From: Rhodospirillales bacterium | Lineage (GTDB): Bacteria > Pseudomonadota > Alphaproteobacteria > Reyranellales > Reyranellaceae | NCBI GenBank assembly: GCA_947466085.1 | Contig: CANIEC010000007.1 | Coordinates: 1-64,000 of the forward strand | Reading direction: 5' to 3' | DNA: 64,000 nt | In this document: in pieces, positions 21,804-30,699 of the stretch | Numbering within the stretch: position 1 is the stretch's first letter | Layout: every line of letters starts with the position of its first letter | Made by a program: the position numbers and the translations under genes | The notes under the pieces: model-generated | The model's input: only the letters and a program-made list of their open reading frames with translations | What the model was told of the DNA's origin: nothing | The model's database searches: none

Positions 21804-22766
21804 CTACTCTGCCTTGAAGCCCAGCTCCTTGGTCAACCGGCCGAAGCGGCTATGGTCTTCCTGGAGAAGCCTGCCGAGGTCTGCCGCACTGCCGCCGACG
21901 GGCCGCATGGCCGCTCCCTCATAGATCTGGCGCAGCCGCACATCGCGTAGCGCCGCATTCACCTCGGCATTGAGCCGATCCAGGATTGCGGGCGGCACCT
22001 TCGCCGGCGCCAGCAGCGCCATCCACTGGTCAACGACGACATCGTAGCCCAGTTCCTTCAGCGTGGGCACGTCGGGCAGAGCCGGCGACCTTTCCGCCGT
22101 GGTCACGGCCAGGATGCGGATCCGGTCGGACTTCTGATACGGGATCAGCGGCGCGATCCCCAGCACCGCGAGCTGGACCTGACCGGCCAGGAGATCGTTC
22201 ACCGCCTGGCCACCGCCGCGATACGGCACATGCAGCATGGTCAGCCCTGAGACGCGGGCGAACCATTCGCCGGCGAAATTCTGCGACGAGCCGATCCCCG
22301 ACGTCGCGTATCCGATCGGCTCCCTCTTCGTGCGGCCGAGCTCGACGAGCTGCTGCAGCGTGGTCACGCCGAGCGAGGGATGGACCGCGATCACCAGCGG
22401 CTGCGACGAGAGCTGGGCGATCGGCGTGAAGTCGCGGATCGGATCGTAGTTTGGCGGCGGCTCCAGATGCGGCTGCAGGCCGAGACTGTCGGTCCCGGCG
22501 AGCAGCGTATAGCCGTCGGGCGCGGCCCGGGCCGCGAACTCGTAGCCGATGCGGCCGGCCGCTCCGGGCTTGTTGTCGACGACGACGGAGACGCCGAGTT
22601 GCTGCGACAGCCGATCCGCCAGCGGCCGTACGGCGGTATCGGTGGTTCCGCCGGAGGGAAAGGGCACGACGATGTGGATCGTCTTCTTCGGCCAGTCCTG
22701 CGCCGCGGCCGCAAAGCCCGAAAGCGCGAGGCAGCCCGCGAGGAACGGAAGGAGCGCGCGTCTCAT
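21804..22766 (-). CDS. Bug/TctC family tripartite tricarboxylate transporter substrate-binding protein
   Basis: A 320-residue periplasmic solute-binding protein with a Sec signal peptide (MRRALLPFLAGCLALSGFAAAAQ). It has the Bug family motifs IHIVVPFPSGGTTDTAVRPLA and DNKPGAAGRIGYEFAARAAPDGYTL, and a C-terminal RLQEDHSRFGRLTKELGFKAE-like end (here LLQEDHSRFG onward). Its ATG overlaps the stop of the sulfatase gene by 4 nt (ATGA). The longer frame reading is a sulfatase shadow. No TctA/TctB membrane genes are nearby, so it either serves a distant transporter or acts as a sensor. Confidence 0.93.
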   Translation of the reverse strand: MRRALLPFLAGCLALSGFAAAAQDWPKKTIHIVVPFPSGGTTDTAVRPLADRLSQQLGVSVVVDNKPGAAGRIGYEFAARAAPDGYTLLAGTDSLGLQPHLEPPPNYDPIRDFTPIAQLSSQPLVIAVHPSLGVTTLQQLVELGRTKREPIGYATSGIGSSQNFAGEWFARVSGLTMLHVPYRGGGQAVNDLLAGQVQLAVLGIAPLIPYQKSDRIRILAVTTAERSPALPDVPTLKELGYDVVVDQWMALLAPAKVPPAILDRLNAEVNAALRDVRLRQIYEGAAMRPVGGSAADLGRLLQEDHSRFGRLTKELGFKAE

Positions 22767-24118
22767 GCGCCCGCTTTTCCGCCCGGCACGAACCCGTCCG
22801 GCGCGCCGGGTGGAATCGGCGGGTGAGCCTTGAGGCTCTCCTGGAACGATTCTATAAGGCGACGGATCGGGCCGCGCACCCATCCTTCGTCCATGTTCGC
22901 GTCGGTCTCCTCCTTCGGATCCTTCACGAGATTGAACAGATACGGCGTCTCCAGCTTGATCGGCCCTTCGTTGGGCTCGACTTCCCACATGAGATGCATC
23001 TTCCAGTCGCGCCATTTCACCGCGCGCAGCTCGGTCTTGATGTAATAGAGAAACCCTTCGCGTGCCGACTTCGGCTGCTCGCCCAGGAAAAAGCCGAGCT
23101 GGTCGATGCCGTCGATCGGCCGGTCGGCCGGCAGCAGTGCGCCGGCAACCTTGGCCAGGGTCGGATAGAGATCGGTGATGTGCAGCACCTCCGTCGTGCG
23201 ACTCGGCGCGATGCGGCCCGGCCAACGCAGGATGAAGGGAACCCGAAGCCCGCCTTCCATGGCCGTATGATAGGTGCCGCGCCAGGGCCCGGCGGTGCCG
23301 CGCCAGGGCCGCCGGAACTCCGGGCCGTTGTCGCTGCCGAACAGCACCAGCGTGTCCTCGCGCAAGCCGAGGCGGTCGATCGCATCCAGCATCTCCCCCA
23401 CCCGATGGTCCATCTCGGCCATCGCATCGGCAAAGTCGCCGGCACCGGTGCGGCCCGCGAAGTCGGGATGAGGCAAGGTCGGGAAGTGCAGTTGCGTCAG
23501 CGGCACATAGGCGAAGAACGGCCGGCCGGCGGCCGACTGGCGCTCCATGAAGTCGATCGTCCGGCGCGTCAGTTCGCCGTCGATTAACCGGCGCTGCTCG
23601 AGATCGTAGACGGCGAGGTTTTTGGCCGGCGCGCCCTTCACGCCTTCCATCACGTAGGGCATCGGGACAATCGTGGGATCGAATCCGGGGGCCGACGTGA
23701 ACATCGCCTCGTTCGAGGTGCGCGGAATGCCGTACCACTCGTCGAACCCGCGGTCCTTCGGCAGGCGCCCTTCCCGGTCGCCGAGATGCCATTTGCCGAA
23801 GCAGGCGGTGGCGTAGCCGGCGCCCTGCAGCAGCTCGCCGATCGTGACCTCCCACGGGATCAGACCCTGAGGCAGTCCGGCCGGTACCGACTGCATCGCG
23901 CCGGTTCGGATCGGATGGCGCCCGGTCATCAGCGCCGAGCGGGTCGGCACGCAGTCGCTCTCGACGTTGAAGTTGAGGCAGGTCAGGCCTTCTTCCGCCA
24001 GCGCGTCGATCCGCGGCGTCGGCGCCCCGCGCAGGACGCCGCCGCCGTAGCAGCCGAGCTCTCCCCATCCGAGATTGTCGGCGAGGATCAGAAGGATATT
24101 GGGCGGGCGGACGGTCAC
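22763..24118 (-). CDS. Type I sulfatase (arylsulfatase family)
   Basis: A 451-residue alkaline-phosphatase-superfamily sulfatase. The formylglycine precursor motif is C56-V-P-T-R60 in SDCVPTRSALMTGRHPIRTG. The metal ligands are ADNLGWG (D14, N15) near the N-terminus and FGSDNGPEFRRPW later. No N-terminal signal peptide is visible (MTVRPPNILLILAD), so it is probably cytosolic, unlike many arylsulfatases. It overlaps the downstream Bug gene by 4 nt and is divergent from a LysR regulator 102 nt away. Formylglycine maturation needs an FGE-type or other enzyme encoded elsewhere. The substrate is unknown. Confidence 0.93.
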   Translation of the reverse strand: MTVRPPNILLILADNLGWGELGCYGGGVLRGAPTPRIDALAEEGLTCLNFNVESDCVPTRSALMTGRHPIRTGAMQSVPAGLPQGLIPWEVTIGELLQGAGYATACFGKWHLGDREGRLPKDRGFDEWYGIPRTSNEAMFTSAPGFDPTIVPMPYVMEGVKGAPAKNLAVYDLEQRRLIDGELTRRTIDFMERQSAAGRPFFAYVPLTQLHFPTLPHPDFAGRTGAGDFADAMAEMDHRVGEMLDAIDRLGLREDTLVLFGSDNGPEFRRPWRGTAGPWRGTYHTAMEGGLRVPFILRWPGRIAPSRTTEVLHITDLYPTLAKVAGALLPADRPIDGIDQLGFFLGEQPKSAREGFLYYIKTELRAVKWRDWKMHLMWEVEPNEGPIKLETPYLFNLVKDPKEETDANMDEGWVRGPIRRLIESFQESLKAHPPIPPGAPDGFVPGGKAGA

Positions 24119-24195
24119 GGGGTGCGCTCCTCTGAAGACTCGCGAAGAGTGACAGCAGGCCGACCATGTATAAAATGCAAACAGCGGACCGGTTG

Positions 24196-24210
24196 TTGCG
24201 ATTTCCGCAA
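24196..24210. promoter_or_regulatory. Candidate LysR binding box
   Basis: TTGCG-ATTTC-CGCAA is a 15-bp inverted repeat in the 102-nt gap between the divergent sulfatase and LysR genes, ending 10 nt before the LysR start. The position fits an autoregulatory site, but its closeness to the start codon is unusual. Confidence 0.35.
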
Positions 24211-24220
24211 GAGGTGTCAG

Positions 24221-25126
24221 GTGAAACTGCAGGCGCTCCGGCTCTTCCTGCGCATCATGGAGCTGGGAAGCCTCGCCGCCGCCGCCCAGTCACTGAACAT
24301 GAGCCAGTCCGCGGCGAGCCGCCTGCTCTCGGGACTGGAGCACGGCACCGGCCTGCGGCTGTTCCACCGTGACCGCATGCGCCTTGTTCCGACGACGGAG
24401 GGCACCAGCTTCTTCGCCGAGGTCCGGCGCGTTCTGGTCGCCATCGACGATCTCCCCCGCGTCGCCGAACGGGTGGCGAGTGGCACGCGTGTCCGCCTGC
24501 GGATCGTGAGCATGCCGCGCTTCGCCGCCAGCCTGCTGGCGCCGGCCGTGGCCGACTTCCATCGCCATCATCCGGAGGTCGAGGTCGACGTCGCGATCAT
24601 TCATCGACGCGAACTCGAACTAGCCATCGCCAACCAGTCCTTCGACCTTGGGATCGGTGCCCTGCCGCTCGACAATCCCGGCATCGAGGCGCAACCGCTG
24701 TTGAGTCTGCCCGCGGTTGTCGTCCTTCCCGCCCGGCACCCCCTCGCCCGGCGCAAGTCTCTGGGCGCGCGCGATCTGGCAGCAGAGACCTTGGTCGTGC
24801 TCGGCCCGGGCACCCAGCTGCGCCACGACGTCGAGGCCATGTTCGCGGCCGAAGGCGTCGCCGTTCGCCCGAGAATCGTCGTCGATTCGCTGGAGTTCGC
24901 CTGCCGCCTCGTTGCACAGGGCGCGGGTATCGCGATTGCCGATTCGCTGACGCCGGCCGCGCTCGGCGCCGGGCGGCTCACCACGGTGCCCTGGCGGCCC
25001 CGGACCCTGTTCCACGTCGGCGTGCTGCTACCGGCGCTGATGCCGCCCTCCCGCTCGGTCGAGCAGTTTTTGGAGAGTCTTCGACGTGCAGCCAGGGAAC
25101 TCGGAGGCCGGCTCGTCCCGGTCTAG
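24221..25126 (+). CDS. LysR family transcriptional regulator
   Basis: A 301-residue LTTR with an N-terminal winged HTH (residues 1-60: LRLFLRIMELGSLAAAAQSL, then MSQSAASRLLSGLE). A periplasmic-binding-protein-like effector domain follows (about 90-295). The GTG start at 24221 has AGAGGTG upstream; the longer reading is a shadow of the sulfatase gene. It is divergent from the sulfatase-Bug pair, which it most likely controls. Its TAG overlaps the TAG of the convergent downstream gene in a shared CTAG. Confidence 0.93.
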   Translation: MKLQALRLFLRIMELGSLAAAAQSLNMSQSAASRLLSGLEHGTGLRLFHRDRMRLVPTTEGTSFFAEVRRVLVAIDDLPRVAERVASGTRVRLRIVSMPRFAASLLAPAVADFHRHHPEVEVDVAIIHRRELELAIANQSFDLGIGALPLDNPGIEAQPLLSLPAVVVLPARHPLARRKSLGARDLAAETLVVLGPGTQLRHDVEAMFAAEGVAVRPRIVVDSLEFACRLVAQGAGIAIADSLTPAALGAGRLTTVPWRPRTLFHVGVLLPALMPPSRSVEQFLESLRRAARELGGRLVPV

Positions 25127-25632
25127 CGTGCCAGGAGTCCGGCCACCAAGCCCGACAGCCAGCGGCGCAGGCGCTGCACCATGGCCTTCGTCTTCTGCCA
25201 GACCGGCAGGGACCGGACGAAGGCATAGAGCCTGTCGCGCCACTTGAAGACCCACGTCTCTGACGCGAGGAAACACGGCAACGTCACCAGGGTGGGCCGC
25301 AGGATCTTGTAGAGGCGCGCGACCAGCGCGGTCGCCAGGATCTTGCCGAGCAGGATGCTGGCCGTCGCCAGGGCGAACTTTCCGTGCAGCGCGAAGCCGA
25401 CCGCGGCCAGCTTGATCGGCAGCACCAGCGTGGACGGAGCGACGAAGGCGATCAAGGCGGCCCAGGGCGGCAGGCGCGCGAACCAGGCTTCCAGGCGGGC
25501 GACCGGTGGCCACTTGGCGAACGCGGCCATGGCAACGCCCAGGTAGTGCAGCAGAACGTCCTCGATGAAGACGATCGCCGCCGCCAGGGGCATCAGGAGC
25601 AGTTCCAGGGCGCGCTTGAGAGGGCGTTTCAT
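25123..25632 (-). CDS. Small integral membrane protein of unknown function
   Basis: A 169-residue protein from the ATG at 25632 (MKRPLKRALELLLMPLAAA). Basic N- and C-termini flank hydrophobic segments at about 9-30, 55-75 and 80-105. The tail has the basic RLRRWLSGLVAGLLAR. I do not recognise a characterised family, though similar short membrane proteins occur widely in alphaproteobacteria. The longer reading in this frame is a shadow of the PhoD-like gene. It is convergent with LysR and divergent from the PhoD-like gene (45 nt between starts). Confidence 0.7.
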   Translation of the reverse strand: MKRPLKRALELLLMPLAAAIVFIEDVLLHYLGVAMAAFAKWPPVARLEAWFARLPPWAALIAFVAPSTLVLPIKLAAVGFALHGKFALATASILLGKILATALVARLYKILRPTLVTLPCFLASETWVFKWRDRLYAFVRSLPVWQKTKAMVQRLRRWLSGLVAGLLAR

Positions 25633-25677
25633 GGCGCCGCCATCCAAACCACACAAAATGTCATTATGGTGTTTACC

Positions 25678-26724
25678 ATGTTCTCCCGCCGCACGTTCGC
25701 CCGCCTCGCGGGCGCCGCTTCGCTGATCCCCGTCGCCTCTTTGGCACAGTCTGGAAAACCCCTGTCGCGCATCGCCTTCGGCTCGTGCGCGAAGCAGACC
25801 CTGCCGCAGCCGATCTGGGAGCGCATCCTCGCCTACCGGCCGGACCTCTTCATCTTTGCCGGCGACAATGTCTATGGCGACTTCAATGCGGCGGATGCAG
25901 CGGATCTGAAGCGAGCCTACGACGAAGCCAGGAACGTCGCCGGATACATGAAGCTGCGCGAGACGGTGCCGCATCTCGCCGTCTGGGATGACCACGATTA
26001 CGGGTTGAACGATGGCGGCGTAGAGTTCGCCCACAAGGCGGTCGCCAAGGACCTCTTCCTCGATTTCTGGAACGCCCCGGCGAGCGATATCCGACGCACG
26101 CGCGGCGGCATCTATGATTCGCGGATCATCGGACCGGCCGGAAAGCGCGTGCAGGTGATCCTGCTCGACGTGCGCTGGTTCCGCTCGCCGCTCAGGATCA
26201 CTGACAAGCGCGGTGCGCCGGGCAGGGAGCGCTACCTGCCCGACCCCGATCCGGCGAAGACGATGCTGGGCCCCGAGCAATGGGCGTGGCTGGCGGCGGA
26301 GCTGCGCAAGCCGGCCGAGTTGCGTCTGATCGTGTCGAGCACGCAGGTCCTCGCCGAAGGCCATGGCTGGGAACGCTGGGGAAACATGCCCCTCGAAAAG
26401 CAAAAGCTCGTGGATACGATCCGCGAGAGCGGCGCCAAGGGTGTCGTCTTCCTGTCTGGCGACCGTCACATCGGCGCGCTTTACCGCGAGAGTCCCGAAG
26501 GTCTCTATCCGCTGTACGAGGCCACTTCGAGCGGCCTGAACATGGTCTATTGGGCGGCCAAGGAGCCCGGCCCCAACCGCATTGGCCCCCTCTTCGCCGC
26601 CGCCAATTTCGGCGTGATCGAGATCGACTGGCCGGCTCGCACGCTCCTGCTGGCGCTGCGCGACGAGAGCGGCGACACGCGGCGGGCGGTCGACATTGGT
26701 TTCGACACGCTGGGCGTCGCCTAG
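25678..26724 (+). CDS. PhoD-like alkaline phosphatase/phosphodiesterase, Tat-exported
   Basis: A 348-residue metallophosphoesterase-like protein. A twin-arginine signal SRRTFARLAG is followed by a hydrophobic stretch, so export to the periplasm by Tat is likely. Family motifs are FGSCAKQTLPQPIW, FIFAGDNVYGDFNA, VWDDHDYGLNDGG and VFLSGDRHIGALYR, which carry the metal-binding Asp, Asn and His residues. The start could also be the ATG at 25666; neither has a clear Shine-Dalgarno. The substrate (phosphomonoester or diester) is not determined. It stands alone and ends before a bidirectional-looking hairpin. Confidence 0.9.
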   Translation: MFSRRTFARLAGAASLIPVASLAQSGKPLSRIAFGSCAKQTLPQPIWERILAYRPDLFIFAGDNVYGDFNAADAADLKRAYDEARNVAGYMKLRETVPHLAVWDDHDYGLNDGGVEFAHKAVAKDLFLDFWNAPASDIRRTRGGIYDSRIIGPAGKRVQVILLDVRWFRSPLRITDKRGAPGRERYLPDPDPAKTMLGPEQWAWLAAELRKPAELRLIVSSTQVLAEGHGWERWGNMPLEKQKLVDTIRESGAKGVVFLSGDRHIGALYRESPEGLYPLYEATSSGLNMVYWAAKEPGPNRIGPLFAAANFGVIEIDWPARTLLLALRDESGDTRRAVDIGFDTLGVA

Positions 26725-26733
26725 AAACGAAAA

Positions 26734-26755
26734 GGGCCGCCCCAAAGGGCGGCCC
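26734..26755 (-). terminator. Rho-independent terminator, mainly for the Bug gene on the minus strand
   Basis: A perfect 9-bp stem GGGCCGCCC / GGGCGGCCC with a 4-nt loop lies between convergent genes. On the minus strand it is followed by TTTTCGTTTC, so it suits the Bug-protein gene. On the plus strand the tail is not T-rich. Confidence 0.8.
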
Positions 26756-26778
26756 GCTTCGACGATTGGTCGAGGTCG

Positions 26779-27765
26779 TTACTGCGGCTCGACGCCGGCG
26801 GCCTTGATGGCGGGCACCCACTTGTCGATCGAGGCCTTGAGCTGCGCACGCAGCGCCTCGGGCGTCGCGTCCTTCGGCTCGGGCAGATCGACGGCCTGGT
26901 CGATCAGGCGCGCACGCACCTTCTCGTCGCTGAGCGCGGTGACCAGCGCCTTGTTCAGCGTCTCGATGACGTTCTTCGGCGTGTTCTTGGCGACGAAGAA
27001 GCCATTCCAGATCGTGACTTCGTAGCCCTTGAGGCCCGCCTCGTCGATCGTCGGGACGTCCGGCAGCTGCGGCAGGCGCTTCAGCGTGCTGACGCCTAGA
27101 GCCTTGATGTTGCCGGCCTTGATCTGCGGCAGCACGTTCACCGCCTGGTCGACCATGTAGTCGAACTGGCCGCTGACCAGGTCGTTCAGCGCCGGGCCGG
27201 TGCCCTTGTACGGGATCTCCAGCACGTCGACCTTCATCATGCTGTTCAGCATCAGGCCGCCGAGATGCGAAGCGGCGCCGATGCCGGCCATGCCGTACTG
27301 CGCCTTCTTCTGGTTGGCCTTCACATAGGCCTCGAACTCCTTGAAGTCCTTGGCCGCCAGGTCCTTCTTGGCGACCAGCACCATCGGATTCGTGCCGCCG
27401 AGGCCAACCGGCTCGAGGTCCTTCTGGCTGTCGTAGGGCAGCGTCTTGTAGAGCGCGATGTTCACCGCGAGGGTGCCCATGTGCGTGAACAGGATCGTGT
27501 AGCCGTCCGGCGTCGCCTTGGTGGCCTTGTTGACGCCGATCGTGCCGCCGGCGCCGCCGACATTCTCGACGATCATCGTCTGGCCGAGCGCCTCGCCCAT
27601 GCGGGCGGTGAGCACGCGGGCCAGCGCGTCGGTCGGGCCGCCGGCCGCGAACGGCACGACGACGGTAATCGGCTTCGTCGGATAGGCCGACTGGGCCATC
27701 GCACCCAAGGGGGCGACCGCCAGGGCAGCGGCCGCAACGGTCGTCAGCAGGTTGCGTCTCTTCAC
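26779..27765 (-). CDS. Bug/TctC family tripartite tricarboxylate transporter substrate-binding protein
   Basis: A 328-residue periplasmic binding protein with a signal peptide (MKRRNLLTTVAAAALAVAPL, cleavage near AMA-QS). It has family motifs ITVVVPFAAGGPTDALARVL, NVGGAGGTIGVNKATKATPDGYT and LPDVPTIDEAGL. It lies 36 nt downstream of the tartrate/D-malate dehydrogenase-like gene on the same strand, so uptake of a C4 hydroxy-dicarboxylate is a reasonable inference. No TctA or TctB is nearby. A terminator follows. Confidence 0.94.
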   Translation of the reverse strand: MKRRNLLTTVAAAALAVAPLGAMAQSAYPTKPITVVVPFAAGGPTDALARVLTARMGEALGQTMIVENVGGAGGTIGVNKATKATPDGYTILFTHMGTLAVNIALYKTLPYDSQKDLEPVGLGGTNPMVLVAKKDLAAKDFKEFEAYVKANQKKAQYGMAGIGAASHLGGLMLNSMMKVDVLEIPYKGTGPALNDLVSGQFDYMVDQAVNVLPQIKAGNIKALGVSTLKRLPQLPDVPTIDEAGLKGYEVTIWNGFFVAKNTPKNVIETLNKALVTALSDEKVRARLIDQAVDLPEPKDATPEALRAQLKASIDKWVPAIKAAGVEPQ

Positions 27766-27801
27766 AGGGTTACCCTCCCAAGAATAACTGTAAAGCGCCT
27801 G

Positions 27802-28869
27802 CTACACCGTCTTCACGAGCTCTGCAATGGCGGCGCCCACGGTCTTAGTGTCGCCGTTGCCGCCCAGATCCTTGGTCCGTGGGCCGCCCTCGACCAGCGA
27901 GGCCGCAATGGCACGCTCGATCGCCTCGGCAGCCTCCGGGTAGCCGAGGTGGCGGACCATCATGGCGCCCGACCAGATCTGCCCGATCGGGTTGGCAATG
28001 CCCTTGCCCGCAATGTCGGGCGCCGAACCGTGGACCGGCTCGAACATCGACGGGTACTTGCGCTCCGGATTGATGTTGCCGGACGGCGCCACGCCGATCG
28101 ACCCAGTCAGTGCCGGGCCGAGGTCGGACAGGATGTCGCCGAACAGGTTGGAGCCCACGACCACGTCGAACCAGTCAGGGTTGCGCACGAAATGCGCCGT
28201 CAGGATGTCGATGTGATACTGGTCCGCCTTGATGTCGGGATACTTCTTGCACATCTCGGCGAAGCGCTCGTCCCAGAACGGCATCGTATGGATGATGCCG
28301 TTGGACTTGGTGGCCGACGTCACGTGCTTCTTCTTCGTCGTGCGGGCGAATTCGAAGGCGAACTTTAGGATCCGGTCGACGCCCTTGCGGGTGAAGATGG
28401 ACTGCTGAATGGCCATTTCGTCGTCGGTGCCCTGGAACATGCGTCCGCCGATCGAGCTGTACTCGCCCTCGGTATTCTCGCGCACCACCCAGAAGTCGAT
28501 CTCGCCCGGCTTGCGATTGGCGAGCGGCGACGGCACGCCTTCGAACAGCCGCACCGGGCGCAGGTTCACGTATTCGTCGAAGTCGCGACGGATCGGGATC
28601 AGCAGGCCCCACAGGGAAACGTGATCGGGCACGCCCGGCCAGCCGACGGCTCCGAGGAAGATGCTCTCGAAAGCCTTGAGCTGCTCCATGCCGTCGTCCG
28701 GCATCATCTTGCCGGTCTTCACCAGACGGTCGCACGACCAGTCGAAGTCGGTGAATTCGAGCTCGAAGTTGAAGCGCCGCGCCGCGGCCTCCAGAACCTT
28801 CACGCCTTCCGGCAGAACTTCCTTGCCGATTCCGTCTCCCGGAATGAGCGCGATCTTGTGCTTGGCCAT
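27802..28869 (-). CDS. Tartrate dehydrogenase / D-malate dehydrogenase-like decarboxylating enzyme
   Basis: A 355-residue member of the isocitrate/isopropylmalate dehydrogenase superfamily. Seen are the N-terminal IALIPGDGIGKEVLPEGV, LRPVRLFEGVPSPLANR, VVRENTEGEYSSIGG, the metal-binding VVGSNLFGDILSDLGPAL and EPVHGSAPDIAGKGIANP. The subfamily features (WGLLIPIRRDFDEYVNLRP) fit TtuC/DmlA rather than LeuB. I chose the second of two tandem ATGs (28869) because GGGAGG is 6 nt upstream of it. It is probably co-transcribed with the downstream Bug gene, and is divergent from the amidohydrolase gene (114-nt gap). Confidence 0.9.
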   Translation of the reverse strand: MAKHKIALIPGDGIGKEVLPEGVKVLEAAARRFNFELEFTDFDWSCDRLVKTGKMMPDDGMEQLKAFESIFLGAVGWPGVPDHVSLWGLLIPIRRDFDEYVNLRPVRLFEGVPSPLANRKPGEIDFWVVRENTEGEYSSIGGRMFQGTDDEMAIQQSIFTRKGVDRILKFAFEFARTTKKKHVTSATKSNGIIHTMPFWDERFAEMCKKYPDIKADQYHIDILTAHFVRNPDWFDVVVGSNLFGDILSDLGPALTGSIGVAPSGNINPERKYPSMFEPVHGSAPDIAGKGIANPIGQIWSGAMMVRHLGYPEAAEAIERAIAASLVEGGPRTKDLGGNGDTKTVGAAIAELVKTV

Positions 28870-28983
28870 CATAATCCTCCCGAACCGCGCGGAACGTAGC
28901 AGCGCGACCTTGCCATGCAAGCACGGCATTGCCCCTGCGACGCACCCGCGCCAATATGAACAGGCGTTTACCCCGGAGTGGCC

Positions 28984-30669
28984 ATGACCTTCGACCTAAA
29001 GATTACCGGCGGCACCATCGTCGACGGCACCGGCAAGCCGGGCTTCGCCGGCGATCTCGGAATCAAGGACGGCAAGGTCGTCGCCCTCGGCAAGGTCGAC
29101 GGGCCGGCGGCGCAGACGATCGACGCCACGGGCAAGGTCGTCGCACCGGGCTTCGTCGATGTGCACACGCATTACGACGCCCAGATCCTGTGGGACCGGA
29201 TGCTCACCATCTCGCCCTGGCACGGCGTCACGACGACCGTGATCGGCAATTGCGGCTTCGGTGTCGCGCCGACCCGGGAGATCCACCGCAAGATGATCAT
29301 GCAGACCCTGGAAAAGGTCGAGGGCATGAGCCTCGAGGCGCTGGAAGCGGGCCTAGGCATGGACTGGCCGTTCGAGACCTTCCCGCAATATCTCGACGCG
29401 CTGGAGAAGAGCGGCTCGGCGATCAACGTGGCGGCCCTGTTCGGCCACACCCCGCTGCGCCTCTATGTGATGGGCGAAGAATCGACCGAGCGGGCCGCCA
29501 CCGCCGACGAGGTCGGCGCGATGAAGAAGCTGGTCCATGAGGCGATGGAAGCCGGCGCCATCGGCTTCGGCACCTCCGTCTCGGTCAGCCACAACGGCTA
29601 TGCCGGCAAGCCGGTGCCCAGTCGCCAGGCCACGCCCGAGGAGATGGATGCCCTCGTCTCGGTCATGGGCGAGATGAAGCGCGGCCTGATGCAGATCACC
29701 ATCGGCCGCGATTTCTCGACCCGCCACATGGCCGAGGTCAGCCGCAAGTACAACATCCCGGTCACCTGGACCGCCCTGCTCTCCCACCTCTACGGCCCGG
29801 GCGGCCATCGCAAGCAGCTCGATCTCGCCGCCGAGCAGCGCAAGTCCGGCGCCATGGTGATCCCGCAGGTGAGCTGCCGGCCGCTCAACTTCGAGGTCAC
29901 CTTCGCCGAGCCTTTCATCTTCGACGTGATGCCGTTCATGAACGAGCTGGCGAAAGCCGACGCGAAGGATCCCGGCGCCCGCCGCCGCGCCTATGCCGAT
30001 TCGGCCTGGCGCGAGAAGCTGCGCAGCGAGGTCACGCCGCTCTTCCAGAAATGGTGGGACCGCGTGGTCATCTCGTGGTCGCCATCGCATCGCGAGCTCG
30101 AAGAGATGCCGCTGGCCGTGGCGGCCGCCCGGTTGGGCAAGGATCCGGTCGATCTCGCCCTGGACATCTCGCTGGCCGACGACCTGAAGACCCGCTTCCG
30201 CATGGCCGTCATGAACTTCGACGAGAAGGAAGTGGCCGAACTGATCACCGATCCGAACACGATCATCGCCCTCTCCGACGCCGGCGCCCATGCCAGCCAG
30301 CTCTGCGATGCCTGCTACTCGACGTATCTGCTTGGCCACTGGGTGCGCGACCGCAAGGTCTTCACGCTCGAGGAGGCGGTGCACAATCTCACCCAGCGCC
30401 CGGCCGAGATGTTCGGCATCACCGATCGCGGCGTGCTGGCCGAGGGCCGTCCCGCCGACATCGTCGTCTTCGATCCGAAGACCGTGAGCCCGGGCCCGCT
30501 GAAGCGGGTCTACGACATGCCGGCCGGCGCCGACCGCCTCGTCTCCGAAGCGAGCGGCATCGATGCCGTCGTCGTCAACGGCAAGGTCATCCGCCGGAAC
30601 AACAAGGACACCGTCGCGGCCGACGACAAGCTGCCCGGTCGTCTGCTAAGACACGGCCGCGCCGCTTAA
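28984..30669 (+). CDS. N-acyl-D-amino-acid deacylase-like amidohydrolase
   Basis: A 561-residue metal-dependent amidohydrolase (D-aminoacylase branch). It has DVHTHYDAQILWD, the HxH metal motif, at the start of the barrel, later DAGAHASQLCDAC with the conserved Asp, and a C-terminal VNGKVIRRN typical of the composite beta domain. The ATG at 28984 with CGGAG upstream is preferred over the GTG at 28978. It is followed 30 nt later by a small monooxygenase gene. The real substrate could be another N-acyl or cyclic amide, since this family is broad. Confidence 0.88.
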   Translation: MTFDLKITGGTIVDGTGKPGFAGDLGIKDGKVVALGKVDGPAAQTIDATGKVVAPGFVDVHTHYDAQILWDRMLTISPWHGVTTTVIGNCGFGVAPTREIHRKMIMQTLEKVEGMSLEALEAGLGMDWPFETFPQYLDALEKSGSAINVAALFGHTPLRLYVMGEESTERAATADEVGAMKKLVHEAMEAGAIGFGTSVSVSHNGYAGKPVPSRQATPEEMDALVSVMGEMKRGLMQITIGRDFSTRHMAEVSRKYNIPVTWTALLSHLYGPGGHRKQLDLAAEQRKSGAMVIPQVSCRPLNFEVTFAEPFIFDVMPFMNELAKADAKDPGARRRAYADSAWREKLRSEVTPLFQKWWDRVVISWSPSHRELEEMPLAVAAARLGKDPVDLALDISLADDLKTRFRMAVMNFDEKEVAELITDPNTIIALSDAGAHASQLCDACYSTYLLGHWVRDRKVFTLEEAVHNLTQRPAEMFGITDRGVLAEGRPADIVVFDPKTVSPGPLKRVYDMPAGADRLVSEASGIDAVVVNGKVIRRNNKDTVAADDKLPGRLLRHGRAA

Positions 30670-30699
30670 GGCCACGAACAAGACCAGAGGGAGACAGTC

